Source: Schleiferiaceae bacterium
GTDB lineage: Bacteria; Bacteroidota; Bacteroidia; Flavobacteriales; Schleiferiaceae
DNA: 64,000 nucleotides
Assembly (NCBI GenBank): GCA_018401735.1
Contig: JAGYKI010000002.1
Coordinates: 1-64,000 of the forward strand
Direction: 5' to 3'
Below the pieces are notes generated by a model. It ran no database searches, had not been told where the DNA came from, and saw nothing but the letters and a program-made list of their open reading frames with translations. This document shows, piece by piece, positions 52,512 to 61,386 of this stretch; the stretch's first letter is position 1; every line of letters begins with the position of its first letter. The translations under genes and the position numbers were made by a program.

Positions 52512-53381
52512 TTAGGCTTCTTCTAAAGCGTTGGCGCCGCCTACAATCTCTAAGATTTCATTAGTAATTGCAGCTTGGCGGGCTTTGTTGTATTCTAAAC
52601 TCAGGGCTTTTCTAAGCTCATCCGCATTATCCGTGGCTTTATGCATAGCGGTCATTCGAGCGCCGTGCTCTGAAGCTTGGCTATCTAAAAGAGCTTTAAA
52701 GACTTGCGTTTTTAATGACTTAGGAATTAAGTCCTCCAGAATTTCTTCTTTTGCTGGCTCATAAAGATACTCTCCAGAAGCTTGTTGTCCTTCCTCTAGT
52801 TTGCTTTCGCGGATAGGTAAGAACTGCTCGCATTGTACACTCTGATTTGCAGCATTAACAAACTGATTATAAACCAATTCTACACGATCATACTCTCCGG
52901 ATAAAAATTTCTCCATTAACATTTCTGCTACAGCAGATGCGTTAGCGAAACTCAAATCTTCATAGATGGTATTGCGATCACCAACCGGTTTTCCCGCGCC
53001 TCTTTTGGTTAAAATCTCAGCCGCTTTTTTACCCATGCTAAAAATGTCGACCTGTGCTGATGTTTCATTTTTATAGACCATTACCCGTTTCACAACGTTG
53101 GCATTAAAAGCACCGCACAATCCACGGTTAGAGGAAATGGCTACAATCAGTACTTTCTTTACCTCTTCAGTTTGACGACTGTAAGGGCCTTCAGAAGAAT
53201 CAAGGGTAGCACTTACATTCACTAAGATTTCCTCAATCTTCTGAGCGTATGGTCTTAGTTGGGTAATCGCGTCCTGAGCTCTTTTCAGTTTAGCAGCAGA
53301 AACCATCTTCATTGCAGAAGTGATTTGCATGGTACTACCTACCGAGGTAATGCGATTACGTAATTCTTTTAAATTGGCCAT
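52512..53381 (-). CDS. atpG: ATP synthase F1 gamma subunit
   Basis: Central rotor shaft of F1 (289 aa), linking the c-ring to the catalytic head. The N-terminal helix LKELRNRITSVGSTMQITSA and following KMVSAAKLKRAQ are standard, as is SSNRGLCGAFNANV near 85. The C-terminal helix contains ARMTAMHKATDNADELRKAL and ARQAAITNEILEIVGGANAL. It is the last gene of the operon; the beta and epsilon genes (atpD, atpC) are not here, which is usual in Bacteroidota. Confidence 0.96.
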   Translation of the reverse strand: MANLKELRNRITSVGSTMQITSAMKMVSAAKLKRAQDAITQLRPYAQKIEEILVNVSATLDSSEGPYSRQTEEVKKVLIVAISSNRGLCGAFNANVVKRVMVYKNETSAQVDIFSMGKKAAEILTKRGAGKPVGDRNTIYEDLSFANASAVAEMLMEKFLSGEYDRVELVYNQFVNAANQSVQCEQFLPIRESKLEEGQQASGEYLYEPAKEEILEDLIPKSLKTQVFKALLDSQASEHGARMTAMHKATDNADELRKALSLEYNKARQAAITNEILEIVGGANALEEA

Positions 53382-53434
53382 AATACAAGGTTTAAAGAAG
53401 GGGAAAGAGCCATAAGCTCTTTCCTAATTCTTTT

Positions 53435-55009
53435 CTAATATTTTGCTGCTAATTCTTTAGCAACCTTCTCTATAGTTCCAGTAATTTCTGGTGTAAGCTT
53501 ACCCGCTTTTAGCTGATCTAAAACATCGCGGTGCTTGTTATCCATATAATCCAAGAATTCTACTTCGAACTCTCTAATCTTATTAACGGGAACCTTGTTT
53601 AATAAAGCTTTCGTTCCAACGTAAATAATGGCTGCTTGCTTTTCTACCGGAAGGGGAGAGTTAACGCCTTGCTTTAAAATTTCTACGTTACGCTGACCTT
53701 TGTTAATTACCGACATCGTAGCCGCGTCAAGATCAGAACCGAATTTTGCAAAAGCTTCTAATTCACGGTATTGAGCTTGGTCTAATTTTAAGGTACCTGA
53801 TACCTTTTTCATAGACTTAATTTGCGCATTACCACCCACACGTGAAACCGAGATACCTACGTTAATCGCAGGGCGTACACCTGAGTTGAATAAATCCGAC
53901 TCTAAGAAAATCTGTCCGTCTGTAATAGAAATTACGTTTGTTGGGATATAAGCCGATACGTCACCTGCTTGAGTTTCGATAATTGGAAGAGCTGTTAAAG
54001 AACCGCCTCCTTTCACCTTATCCTTTAATGAAGGAGGTAAATCGTTCATATTACGTGCTACTGTATCATCAGAGATAACTTTCGCTGCACGCTCTAATAA
54101 ACGAGAGTGAAGGTAAAATACATCACCAGGATATGCTTCGCGACCTGGAGGACGACGTAGTAAAAGAGAAACCTCACGGTAAGCTACCGCTTGTTTCGAT
54201 AAATCATCATATACAATTAAAGCGGGACGACCTGTATCACGGAAGTATTCACCTACTGCGGCACCTGTAAAAGGGGCATAAAACTGCATTGGAGCAGGAT
54301 CAGAAGCGTTAGCGGCAACCACCACGGTGTAGTCCATTGCCCCTTTTTCTTCTAGGGTTTTTACAATACCTGCTACGGTAGAACCTTTTTGTCCAATCGC
54401 TACATAGATACAAAATACAGGCTCACCCGCATCGTAAAATTCTTTCTGGTTGATAATGGTATCAATCGCAACGGTTGATTTACCCGTTTGACGGTCACCA
54501 ATAATAAGCTCACGCTGACCACGACCTACTGGAATCATTGCGTCAATCGCCTTGATACCTGTTTGTAGAGGCTCCGTTACAGGCTGACGGTAAATTACCC
54601 CTGGCGCTTTACGCTCTAAAGGCATCTCGAAAGTTTCTCCTTCGATTGGTCCTTTGCCATCGATTGGAGTACCTAAGGTATCTACCACGCGACCAACCAT
54701 TCCCTCACCTACATTAACCGATGCGATTTGGCCAGTACGTTTTACGTTTGAACCTTCTTTAATGTTGGCATCTGCACCTAAAAGTACGATACCAACGTTG
54801 TCTTGTTCTAGGTTTAACACAATACCTCTTAAACCTGAGTCAAATTCTACAAGTTCACCTGCTTGTGCGTTATTTAAACCATAGGCACGGGCAATACCGT
54901 CACCTACTTGTAAGATGGTACCTACTTCTTCGAGATCTGCTTCTGTTTTGTATCCAGATAGTTGATTTCTTAAGATTGCTGATACTTCAGCGGATTTTAC
55001 TTCAGCCAT
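53435..55009 (-). CDS. atpA: ATP synthase F1 alpha subunit
   Basis: Non-catalytic nucleotide-binding subunit (524 aa). The Walker A motif is GDRQTGKST near residue 174, and the Walker B strand is [11 protein letters not shown] near 274. [20 protein letters not shown] is the family signature with the arginine finger region following ([20 protein letters not shown]). Length and order are normal. It lies between atpH and atpG with gaps of 22 and 53 bases. Confidence 0.97.
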   Translation of the reverse strand: MAEVKSAEVSAILRNQLSGYKTEADLEEVGTILQVGDGIARAYGLNNAQAGELVEFDSGLRGIVLNLEQDNVGIVLLGADANIKEGSNVKRTGQIASVNVGEGMVGRVVDTLGTPIDGKGPIEGETFEMPLERKAPGVIYRQPVTEPLQTGIKAIDAMIPVGRGQRELIIGDRQTGKSTVAIDTIINQKEFYDAGEPVFCIYVAIGQKGSTVAGIVKTLEEKGAMDYTVVVAANASDPAPMQFYAPFTGAAVGEYFRDTGRPALIVYDDLSKQAVAYREVSLLLRRPPGREAYPGDVFYLHSRLLERAAKVISDDTVARNMNDLPPSLKDKVKGGGSLTALPIIETQAGDVSAYIPTNVISITDGQIFLESDLFNSGVRPAINVGISVSRVGGNAQIKSMKKVSGTLKLDQAQYRELEAFAKFGSDLDAATMSVINKGQRNVEILKQGVNSPLPVEKQAAIIYVGTKALLNKVPVNKIREFEVEFLDYMDNKHRDVLDQLKAGKLTPEITGTIEKVAKELAAKY

Positions 55010-55031
55010 TTTGCTTGAGGTTATAAATTCC

Positions 55032-55589
55032 TTAAAATTCTTTAATATAATGATTCGCCCGGAACTCGCGTTTTAGGCTTTTTAATTGATGAGCGATACT
55101 ACCATTAAAGCGTTGATCTTTAACGCGTAATATCATACCCCCAATGATAGACTCGTCTATCTTCTCTTCCAACTGTACTTTCTTACCACTTAAGCCTTCG
55201 GCTTTTTTAATAACCTCTGCTAATTCCTTTTCAGAAAGTTGATAAGCCGTAGTAACAGTAACCTTTTCAATGCCTTTAAACTCGAGAAACATGACTTGAT
55301 ATGCTTCGCACATTTCTGCTAAAGACGATTCGCGACCATGCCCTACCACTATCCCTAAAAAGCGTCCGCTTAAATCAGAAATCTTTCCTTGAAATATTTC
55401 TAGAAGAATAGCTTTCTTTTTATCCGCTCTAACGATAGGGCTTTTTAGCATTACTCTAAGTTCACGCGAGGCGCCTAAGGTCGAAGAAATTAAGTCCATA
55501 TCGGTCTTAACAGCATCTACCGAGTTTTGCTCCTTGGCTAAATCAATTAGCGCTTTGGCGTATACTCTAGCTAACTTGGTTACAACCAT
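55032..55589 (-). CDS. atpH: ATP synthase F1 delta subunit
   Basis: Peripheral stalk subunit (185 aa) joining subunit b to the top of F1. The N-terminal six-helix domain begins [17 protein letters not shown]. The C-terminal signature is near 150 ([20 protein letters not shown]). It starts one base after the atpF stop, so the two are probably coupled. Confidence 0.93.
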   Translation of the reverse strand: MVVTKLARVYAKALIDLAKEQNSVDAVKTDMDLISSTLGASRELRVMLKSPIVRADKKKAILLEIFQGKISDLSGRFLGIVVGHGRESSLAEMCEAYQVMFLEFKGIEKVTVTTAYQLSEKELAEVIKKAEGLSGKKVQLEEKIDESIIGGMILRVKDQRFNGSIAHQLKSLKREFRANHYIKEF

Positions 55590-55590
55590 G

Positions 55591-56091
55591 TTAGTTCATT
55601 TTGAAGTTAGCAAGTTGCTCTTTTACAAAGGCACCTTGTTTATCCTTATCTGACAATTCCCTTTTCAGTACCATCTCTGCAATTTCTATGGACATTTCTG
55701 CCACTTGATTGCGAAGGTCGGTAATCGCGGCCATCTTTTCGTTATTGATTTGCTCTTTGGCAGATGCGATAACTTTAGAGGCTTGTTCTGATGCTTCCGC
55801 TTTCGCTTCCGAAATCATCTTTTCTTTAATCTCACGGGCTTCCTTCAAAATGCCATCACGCTCAGCACGAGCCTCGGCTAAAATTCTTTGATTGTCAGAC
55901 TGAAGACGCTCCATTTCGGCGCGTGCCTTTTCAGCTGAAGCTAAGGAATCCTCAATGTTTTTCTCACGGCTATCAACCGCTTCCATAATGGGTTTCCAAG
56001 CGTATTTACGCAAAAGAAACAATAGTGCTAAGAACAATAAGGTTTGCCAAAAGAACAACCCTACCGAAAAATCATTTATAAGCTTTTCCAC
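55591..56091 (-). CDS. atpF: ATP synthase F0 subunit b
   Basis: Peripheral stalk of 166 aa. One N-terminal membrane helix (FFWQTLLFLALLFLLRKYAW) precedes a long charged helix (ARAEMERLQSDNQRILAEAR and onward) that dimerises as a right-handed coiled coil. The gene follows a terminator-like hairpin placed after atpE. Confidence 0.94.
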   Translation of the reverse strand: MEKLINDFSVGLFFWQTLLFLALLFLLRKYAWKPIMEAVDSREKNIEDSLASAEKARAEMERLQSDNQRILAEARAERDGILKEAREIKEKMISEAKAEASEQASKVIASAKEQINNEKMAAITDLRNQVAEMSIEIAEMVLKRELSDKDKQGAFVKEQLANFKMN

Positions 56092-56113
56092 TTTCTTCTA
56101 TTTTGATCCGTTT

Positions 56114-56160
56114 TGTAAAAAATTAACCGAAAACTGCAGGCAATCCCTACAGTTTTCGGT
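56114..56160 (-). terminator. Hairpin with T-run between atpE and atpF
   Basis: ACCGAAAACTG (56126-56136) pairs perfectly with CAGTTTTCGGT (56150-56160), with three further pairs inside. On the minus strand TAATTTTTTAC follows. As transcription must go on into atpF, it may act as a partial terminator or as a 3' stabiliser of the atpE message. Confidence 0.6.
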
Positions 56161-56170
56161 AGTTGGTAAG

Positions 56171-56362
56171 TTACGCAGCAAATAAAGCAGCGAAACCAAT
56201 ACCTTCGATAAGGGCAGCAGCAATAATCATTGCACTCTGGATCTTACCTGATGCTTCTGGTTGACGAGCGATAGCTTCCATTGCGGAACCACCGATACGG
56301 CCAATACCCATACCTACACCAATTACGATCAAACCTGCACCTACAATAGTTGGAATTTCCAT
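56171..56362 (-). CDS. atpE: ATP synthase F0 subunit c
   Basis: Proteolipid of the rotor ring (63 aa). Two membrane helices flank the polar loop ARQPEASGKIQ. The ion-binding carboxylate is the Glu in AALIEGIGFAAL near residue 53. That Glu is followed by Gly rather than Ser/Thr, so proton rather than sodium coupling is likely. The first helix has the close-packing glycine pattern GVGMGIGRIGGSAM. Short but typical for the phylum. Confidence 0.95.
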   Translation of the reverse strand: MEIPTIVGAGLIVIGVGMGIGRIGGSAMEAIARQPEASGKIQSAMIIAAALIEGIGFAALFAA

Positions 56363-56393
56363 GGTTTGTGAAATTTAAGCATTAATAAAAATC

Positions 56394-57470
56394 TTAATGA
56401 TCATCATGATGATGCTCCTCTACTGCGCTTCCGAAGTAAAGAGCAGACAACATGGTGAAAATATACGCCTGTAAAAAGGCAACTAATAATTCTATAACCG
56501 AAAGGAATAAGCCTAAGCCTAAGAAGGCTCCGCGAGCAAACCAGTTTTGAAACACAAATAGTAATCCGATAATACTCATGATTACTACGTGACCTGCCGA
56601 AATGTTTGCATAAAGACGAATCAATAAAGCAAAAGGCTTAATAAACATACCTAATACTTCAATCGGGGCTAAAACCACACGCATTAAATAAGGCACGCCT
56701 GGCATCCAAAAGATATGACCCCAGTAGTTCTTATTAGCCGTAAAAGTGGTGATTAAGAAGGTAATTAAGGCTAAAGCGAAAGTAATCGCGATATTACCTG
56801 TAATGTTAATCCCTAAAGGCGTTTGACCAAATAAGTTAACCATCCAAATGAAGAAGAATACCGTTAATAGGTAATTCATGTACTTTTTGTAGTGCTTTTC
56901 GCCAATATTGGGAATAGCAATTTCATCTCTTACAAAAATTACTAGAGGTTCAAAGATTTTAGCCATGCCACGAGGAACAGGGTCATTTTTGTATCTCTTG
57001 GCTACCGTGCTAAAAATCCAAAAAATTAAGGAGGAAATTAGGATCAGACTGAACACATTTTTAGTGATCGAAAAATCGATTGGTTTTTCATTTGAAACAA
57101 AATGATCTTCACCATAGTTAATGTTTCCTTCTGTATCGGTAATGTAAATCTTACTATGATACTCTTTAAAAAAAGTTCCCTTACTTTCCACTACACCATT
57201 ATCATGATGGTGAAACTCAGAAGAAGAGAAAAAATGCAGTTGACCATCCCAAAGAATAATTGGTAGAGGAAAACCTACGGCAGTTCCTTTGTCGTGATCG
57301 CCCCACAGATGGAAACTGTGCGAGTCTTTTAAGTGGTGATCTATATCCTTTTTAATTTGCTCTTTAATTGAAAGCTCACCGCTTTCACTGTGAGAATCGG
57401 ATGCCAGCATTGAAGTGGACATCAAAAAAGAGAACATAAGGACTAAGAATCCGAATCTTTTAGTCATCAT
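56394..57470 (-). CDS. atpB: ATP synthase F0 subunit a with periplasmic N-terminal extension
   Basis: Stator channel subunit, about 358 aa from ATG 57470 (365 from 57491). The conserved Arg is in FALLIRLYANISAGHV near the C-terminal third, and ELLVAFLQAYIFTMLSALY is the last helix. Unlike the 271-aa E. coli protein it has a signal-peptide-like start (FGFLVLMFSFLMSTSMLASD) and a His/Asp-rich region of about 110 residues (for example SSSEFHHHDNG) before the first membrane helix. It also ends in a His-rich tail, EEHHHDDH. I recall such extensions in other Bacteroidota. Confidence 0.94.
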   Translation of the reverse strand: MMTKRFGFLVLMFSFLMSTSMLASDSHSESGELSIKEQIKKDIDHHLKDSHSFHLWGDHDKGTAVGFPLPIILWDGQLHFFSSSEFHHHDNGVVESKGTFFKEYHSKIYITDTEGNINYGEDHFVSNEKPIDFSITKNVFSLILISSLIFWIFSTVAKRYKNDPVPRGMAKIFEPLVIFVRDEIAIPNIGEKHYKKYMNYLLTVFFFIWMVNLFGQTPLGINITGNIAITFALALITFLITTFTANKNYWGHIFWMPGVPYLMRVVLAPIEVLGMFIKPFALLIRLYANISAGHVVIMSIIGLLFVFQNWFARGAFLGLGLFLSVIELLVAFLQAYIFTMLSALYFGSAVEEHHHDDH

Positions 57471-57566
57471 AACTCGGCTTTCAGGGGTCATTTAAAAATC
57501 AGCGCAAAAGTACACATTATTGCTTTCTGACACATATATATTTTCTCTCTTTTTTCGAGATTGCCT

Positions 57567-57953
57567 TTAGGCTCTGTTAAGCTTTACAAGTAAAAGCAAA
57601 GTTTTGATGCTCAGGGAGATAGAATAGGGCAAGAAAAACGAGGCAAATTCTATATTCTGAATTTCGCCGTCTTCTTTAAAAAATGGATAGAAAAAAATAA
57701 AGAAAAAAAGGAACTTAATTGCGCTTCCAATCATAAAGACAAAGCCTTGATTGCCCTGCATGCGTTCTGGCAAGCGACCAAGAATAAAAATGATAATGGA
57801 AGCCAAGCTGAAGTTTATAAGGTAAGCTTGCCAAGTTCGGAAGGTGCTTAAGTCCAAGCCCTGTCCTTGTAAATAAGAGGCGTGGGCTACTAAGGCCAAG
57901 CTGAGGGTGACAAATAATGTTAAAATTGGCCTACGCAGCAATATTTTCAGCAT
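57567..57953 (-). CDS. AtpI-position membrane protein (DUF6168-like)
   Basis: Membrane protein of 128 aa with four hydrophobic helices, between atpZ and atpB. The frame is open to 58049, but ATG 57953 (MLKILLRRPILTLFVTL) avoids an 82-bp overlap with atpZ. Its place suggests an assembly or c-ring role like AtpI, but I see no firm AtpI motif. The family name DUF6168 is from memory of similar loci. Confidence 0.6.
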   Translation of the reverse strand: MLKILLRRPILTLFVTLSLALVAHASYLQGQGLDLSTFRTWQAYLINFSLASIIIFILGRLPERMQGNQGFVFMIGSAIKFLFFFIFFYPFFKEDGEIQNIEFASFFLPYSISLSIKTLLLLVKLNRA

Positions 57954-57967
57954 GGAGAGCGGGAAAG

Positions 57968-58201
57968 TTAAGATTTTGAGTTGAGGGTTTTTAAAACCAT
58001 GTAAAGACCAGCGGCTAATCCTACTAAGGTACCAAGCATAGTAAACCAAGCTTTATCTAAGCTGTATTCTTTATCGAGATACTTACCACCGTAAGCGCCT
58101 AAGGCAATTAAAGCGCCCATTTGAAAAACAGAGCTGGTTACCTGCATATAGCCCTTAAGAGACTTTTTCTGATCTTCTTTCTTCGGCTTTTGGGGAGTCA
58201 T
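57968..58201 (-). CDS. atpZ: AtpZ/AtpI-family protein
   Basis: Small membrane protein of 77 aa with a charged N-terminus (MTPQKPKKEDQKKSLKGY) and two helices (FQMGALIALGAYGGKYLD and FTMLGTLVGLAAGLYMVLK), matching AtpZ-type accessory proteins that help assemble the c-ring or carry Mg/Ca. It overlaps the end of the bactofilin gene by 47 bp, a sign of tight packing. Confidence 0.8.
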   Translation of the reverse strand: MTPQKPKKEDQKKSLKGYMQVTSSVFQMGALIALGAYGGKYLDKEYSLDKAWFTMLGTLVGLAAGLYMVLKTLNSKS

Positions 58202-58571
58202 TTTTAGATATTTCGCGCACTACGGCGCCCATCTTACAGGATCCGCTAAACTCTGCACCAGGTTGTATCGATAATTTCATCGTGAAGATATCACCTTCTA
58301 CGACTGCACTATCCTCTAAACTTAAAAGTTCTTCTACCACAAGTTTACCTTCTAACTTTCCAGAAATAGTCGCTGAGCCGCATTTAATATCTCCATTAAC
58401 ATGACCTTTCTCTCCTACCACTAATTTTCCGGCAATAACGATATTCCCTTTAATAGTGCCATCTACGCGGAAGTCGCCATCGGAAACCACTTCGCCTTCA
58501 ATACTGGTGCCTTGTAAAATTCTATTACTACTACTTCCCCCGGTTACGGGATCTTTGGTTTTTCTCATCAT
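58155..58571 (-). CDS. Bactofilin (polymer-forming cytoskeletal protein)
   Basis: Bactofilin of 138 aa. The beta-helical core (about 18-115) is made of rungs such as IEGEVVSDGDFRVDGTIKGN, VVGEKGHVNGDIKCGSATIS and SAVVEGDIFTMKLSIQPG. N- and C-terminal tails are disordered and charged. Bactofilins polymerise without nucleotides and position envelope or wall machinery. Its ATG overlaps the porW stop, and its end overlaps atpZ, so it is cotranscribed with both. Confidence 0.93.
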   Translation of the reverse strand: MMRKTKDPVTGGSSSNRILQGTSIEGEVVSDGDFRVDGTIKGNIVIAGKLVVGEKGHVNGDIKCGSATISGKLEGKLVVEELLSLEDSAVVEGDIFTMKLSIQPGAEFSGSCKMGAVVREISKNDSPKAEERRSEKVS

Positions 58572-61213
58572 TGTTTTTCCGCTTTTTTTAGATATTGACT
58601 AGTAAAGAAAGTTAGATAACCCTCTACGTCCTGCCTCTTATAAAACTCTGCAAAATTAGCATTTGAAATCACAAATTGTTTAAAATCAATAGATAAAAGC
58701 TCCTTGTCCAAATACTTCTCATTATTGAGGGTCTGGTAGTACTGTTCTGCGCGTACTTTGTTGGCCAAGCCACTTACCATCACAACATTCTGTTCTAAGC
58801 CCATTAAAACACTTTTAACCAGCAACTTATCATTAGGATAGTATTTGCTATTAAAGTTTGCTAGTTTTATATTTATCTGGTTTACACCGGCCCCAGCGTT
58901 GTTGGGAACCACAAGCACATAACGATGCTGATTGCTAAAATCGGTTTTATAGCTAAAGCCATCCTCTTTACCCGTTTTGCCATCGCTATTCTCATCATTG
59001 GAAGCTTGATCGTCGATAACATCTAATATTTTTTTCGCTTCTGCAGATTCGTCGGTACGGGGATATCGCTCTAAGACCTTCTTTAAAGTAGCGATTAGAT
59101 CTTCCTTCTTTTGCAGAGCCCCTTCTGCGTAAGCACGTAAAAGTAAAAACTTAGCTCCAAAACGGCTTTCTTCATACTCCACAAAACCGGCATCTGCCAA
59201 GCCTTGCGCTTTACGATATGACTTCGCTTCATAAGCCGAATAAGCTACGAGGTACTTATCTTTTGCTTCTTTTTCGTTTACGGGTAATTCCTCTTTGCCT
59301 TCATTTAAGATTAGATAGGCGTATTCCGATTGAGGATAAGTACTCAAAATTAATTCGCGGTATTTATTGGCTTCTACAGTGTTTTCTGCAACCGTATAGA
59401 TTCGGTATAAAATATACCAAGCCCGATCTTGTGCCGCATAATTAGTGTAACGCTTCAGTAGTTCGAGTACACTTTCTGCTGCCGACAAGAGGTCTTGAAT
59501 TTCCTCTTTATAAATGATACTATTATCCAAAAGTGCATTTTGGATTAAGCTATGAGAAGCCTCCAGTTGTTCTGGACTATTGGGGATATTGGCCAAATAG
59601 GTTTGTGTATCATATTTCGGGTCTAGTCCCTTTTCTCCTTCAACCGCATCGCCGTTAGATTGCGCGGTATTTTGATTTTGCGCATCTGCAATAGCGCCTT
59701 GCACAGAAGCCTTATTGCCACGGCGCCAGTTATCTTCTAACTTTCGATTTCCCCATTTCGTAACGAAAATCCCCACGCCACTTGAGCGTAAAGTTGGATT
59801 GTAAAAATAGAACTCGGTGTTTGCCGCTCCTACTCCAGCTAAGCCGTTTAGTCCGCCACCATCCGTATTATTCAAAGCGTTAAAGGCTAAATTATCCAAA
59901 GCTTCATTTTCCGCTCTTTTGGCTTCTTCCTCTTTTTCTTTAATCTCTTCAATTATTTTTTTTGCCGCAGCTTCTTGGTCTGCTGGGCTTTTTAAAGCTA
60001 AAGCTTGAAGACTATCTTGTAAAGAGATCGTTTGCAAATTGGCAACGAGTTTACCTAAGCTTTTGCGCATCAGGGCAACCTTTGGGTATTTAATATGATC
60101 GGGCGGAAGCGTTTTATAGGTGCTATCGTAATATGCTTGCGCATTTTCATAGAAACGATCCTTAAAGTTGATTTCAGCCAACCATAAATAACTCAATGCT
60201 TTTTGTACCTGATTAAGGGTACTTACTTTGATAGATGTTTTCAAGAATGTTTCACGATCATCCCAATCATCGAGTTTATTTGCAATTTCCGCCATCACAT
60301 AATAAATACGATCGCGGTTGTCGAAATTCTTCTCGTCTTTTAGCATTTTCTCCAGCTCTTCGTAGGCTGTGCTTCGGTCCATTAAATCAACATCATAACT
60401 TCTCGCGCGCCACAGTTGGGCATTAAAAAGCAATTCGTAGGGAGGACCTTTTCGAATCACTTTTAAAAAGAGCTGACTCGCTTCAAAATCATTACCTAAA
60501 GAAGATTGTAATTGTCCGCATATATAAAGCCATCGCAGTTCCTCTTCTTTTACTTTAGTTTTTTCGGCTGCTTGGCTTAAAAGCTGATAGGCATTAAGGT
60601 AGCGATCTTGGTCAATCTCTAATTCGGCGAAAGAGGCATAGACATCAGCGTTTATATACTTGGCTAATACCCGATCGCTATAAATTCGCTCGAACCTTTC
60701 TTTCGCCGCCACGAAATTCCCTAGAGCTGTTTCCGTTTTTGCCGCCCAGAGTTCTGCTTGTATGCGAATAGATGGTTCGCGAAATTCTTGAATGGCATAA
60801 TTAAAGGTTTCCAAAGCCAGCATATAGTCGCGATCGTAAAAACGTGCTTTACCCATTAAAAGGTAGGCATCATCTATATAAGTGTTACGCTGTTTATTCT
60901 CGATCATCATCGAGTGTTCGGTAATTACCTTAGTTCCTTTTTCAATAGCCTTTTCTAGTTCGGGTTTTACGGCACTAGCCCCTTGCTCGTCGCGGCCCGG
61001 GTAAATCTTTAAAAGCTTATCAAAATCGTCTTTATTTTGGGTCTTCATGGTGGCTTCTGCTTTTAACAAAGCCTGCTCCCCATTAAATAAAGTATTGTAT
61101 TTACTTACCATTCGATGATAAGAACGAGAGATCAAGGTGTCTTTACTCCGAGAACAAGACGGCAGTAGACTAAAAGAAATAAGAAGTACAATTAGAAACG
61201 AAAAAGCTCTCAC
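58568..61213 (-). CDS. porW: Type IX secretion lipoprotein PorW/SprE
   Basis: Lipoprotein of 881 aa needed for T9SS and gliding in flavobacteria. The signal FLIVLLISFSLLPSCSRSKD has the lipobox Cys near 20. The mature start, SYHRMVSKYNTLFNGEQALL, is what I recall for SprE. TPR helices fill about 110-400 (DDAYLLMGKARFYDRDYMLA and so on) and again 590-740 (YAYLILNEGKEELPV), separated by a low-complexity stretch. The last 110 residues form a beta-rich domain (YVLVVPNNAGAGVNQINIKL). The start is GTG, with a TATTTTTG promoter element at 61257-61264. It heads the operon leading to the ATP synthase. Confidence 0.9.
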   Translation of the reverse strand: MRAFSFLIVLLISFSLLPSCSRSKDTLISRSYHRMVSKYNTLFNGEQALLKAEATMKTQNKDDFDKLLKIYPGRDEQGASAVKPELEKAIEKGTKVITEHSMMIENKQRNTYIDDAYLLMGKARFYDRDYMLALETFNYAIQEFREPSIRIQAELWAAKTETALGNFVAAKERFERIYSDRVLAKYINADVYASFAELEIDQDRYLNAYQLLSQAAEKTKVKEEELRWLYICGQLQSSLGNDFEASQLFLKVIRKGPPYELLFNAQLWRARSYDVDLMDRSTAYEELEKMLKDEKNFDNRDRIYYVMAEIANKLDDWDDRETFLKTSIKVSTLNQVQKALSYLWLAEINFKDRFYENAQAYYDSTYKTLPPDHIKYPKVALMRKSLGKLVANLQTISLQDSLQALALKSPADQEAAAKKIIEEIKEKEEEAKRAENEALDNLAFNALNNTDGGGLNGLAGVGAANTEFYFYNPTLRSSGVGIFVTKWGNRKLEDNWRRGNKASVQGAIADAQNQNTAQSNGDAVEGEKGLDPKYDTQTYLANIPNSPEQLEASHSLIQNALLDNSIIYKEEIQDLLSAAESVLELLKRYTNYAAQDRAWYILYRIYTVAENTVEANKYRELILSTYPQSEYAYLILNEGKEELPVNEKEAKDKYLVAYSAYEAKSYRKAQGLADAGFVEYEESRFGAKFLLLRAYAEGALQKKEDLIATLKKVLERYPRTDESAEAKKILDVIDDQASNDENSDGKTGKEDGFSYKTDFSNQHRYVLVVPNNAGAGVNQINIKLANFNSKYYPNDKLLVKSVLMGLEQNVVMVSGLANKVRAEQYYQTLNNEKYLDKELLSIDFKQFVISNANFAEFYKRQDVEGYLTFFTSQYLKKAEKQ

Positions 61214-61256
61214 GTGTTTACCTTATACTAGGTGAATGGTGTTAACATATAATGCG

Positions 61257-61264
61257 CAAAAATA
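61257..61264 (-). promoter_or_regulatory. TAnnTTTG promoter element of the porW-ATP synthase operon
   Basis: Minus-strand TATTTTTG, 43 bases before GTG 61213. I saw no other exact element before the bactofilin or atp genes at a similar position. Confidence 0.5.
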
Positions 61265-61386
61265 TTGTAATAAAAGGCTAAGCACGAAGCAATGTGCAAG
61301 AACTTTTTATTTGAGAAGAAAAGCTTGTCGCCTTTTAGGCCGAAAAAAAAGAATATGACATCCTTTTTCTGATATTTGCCCAGATC

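Noticed and set aside
57954..58049. Extended N-terminus of the AtpI-position protein
   Set aside because: It overlaps atpZ by 82 bp, and the internal ATG at 57953 starts at a normal membrane-protein N-terminus.
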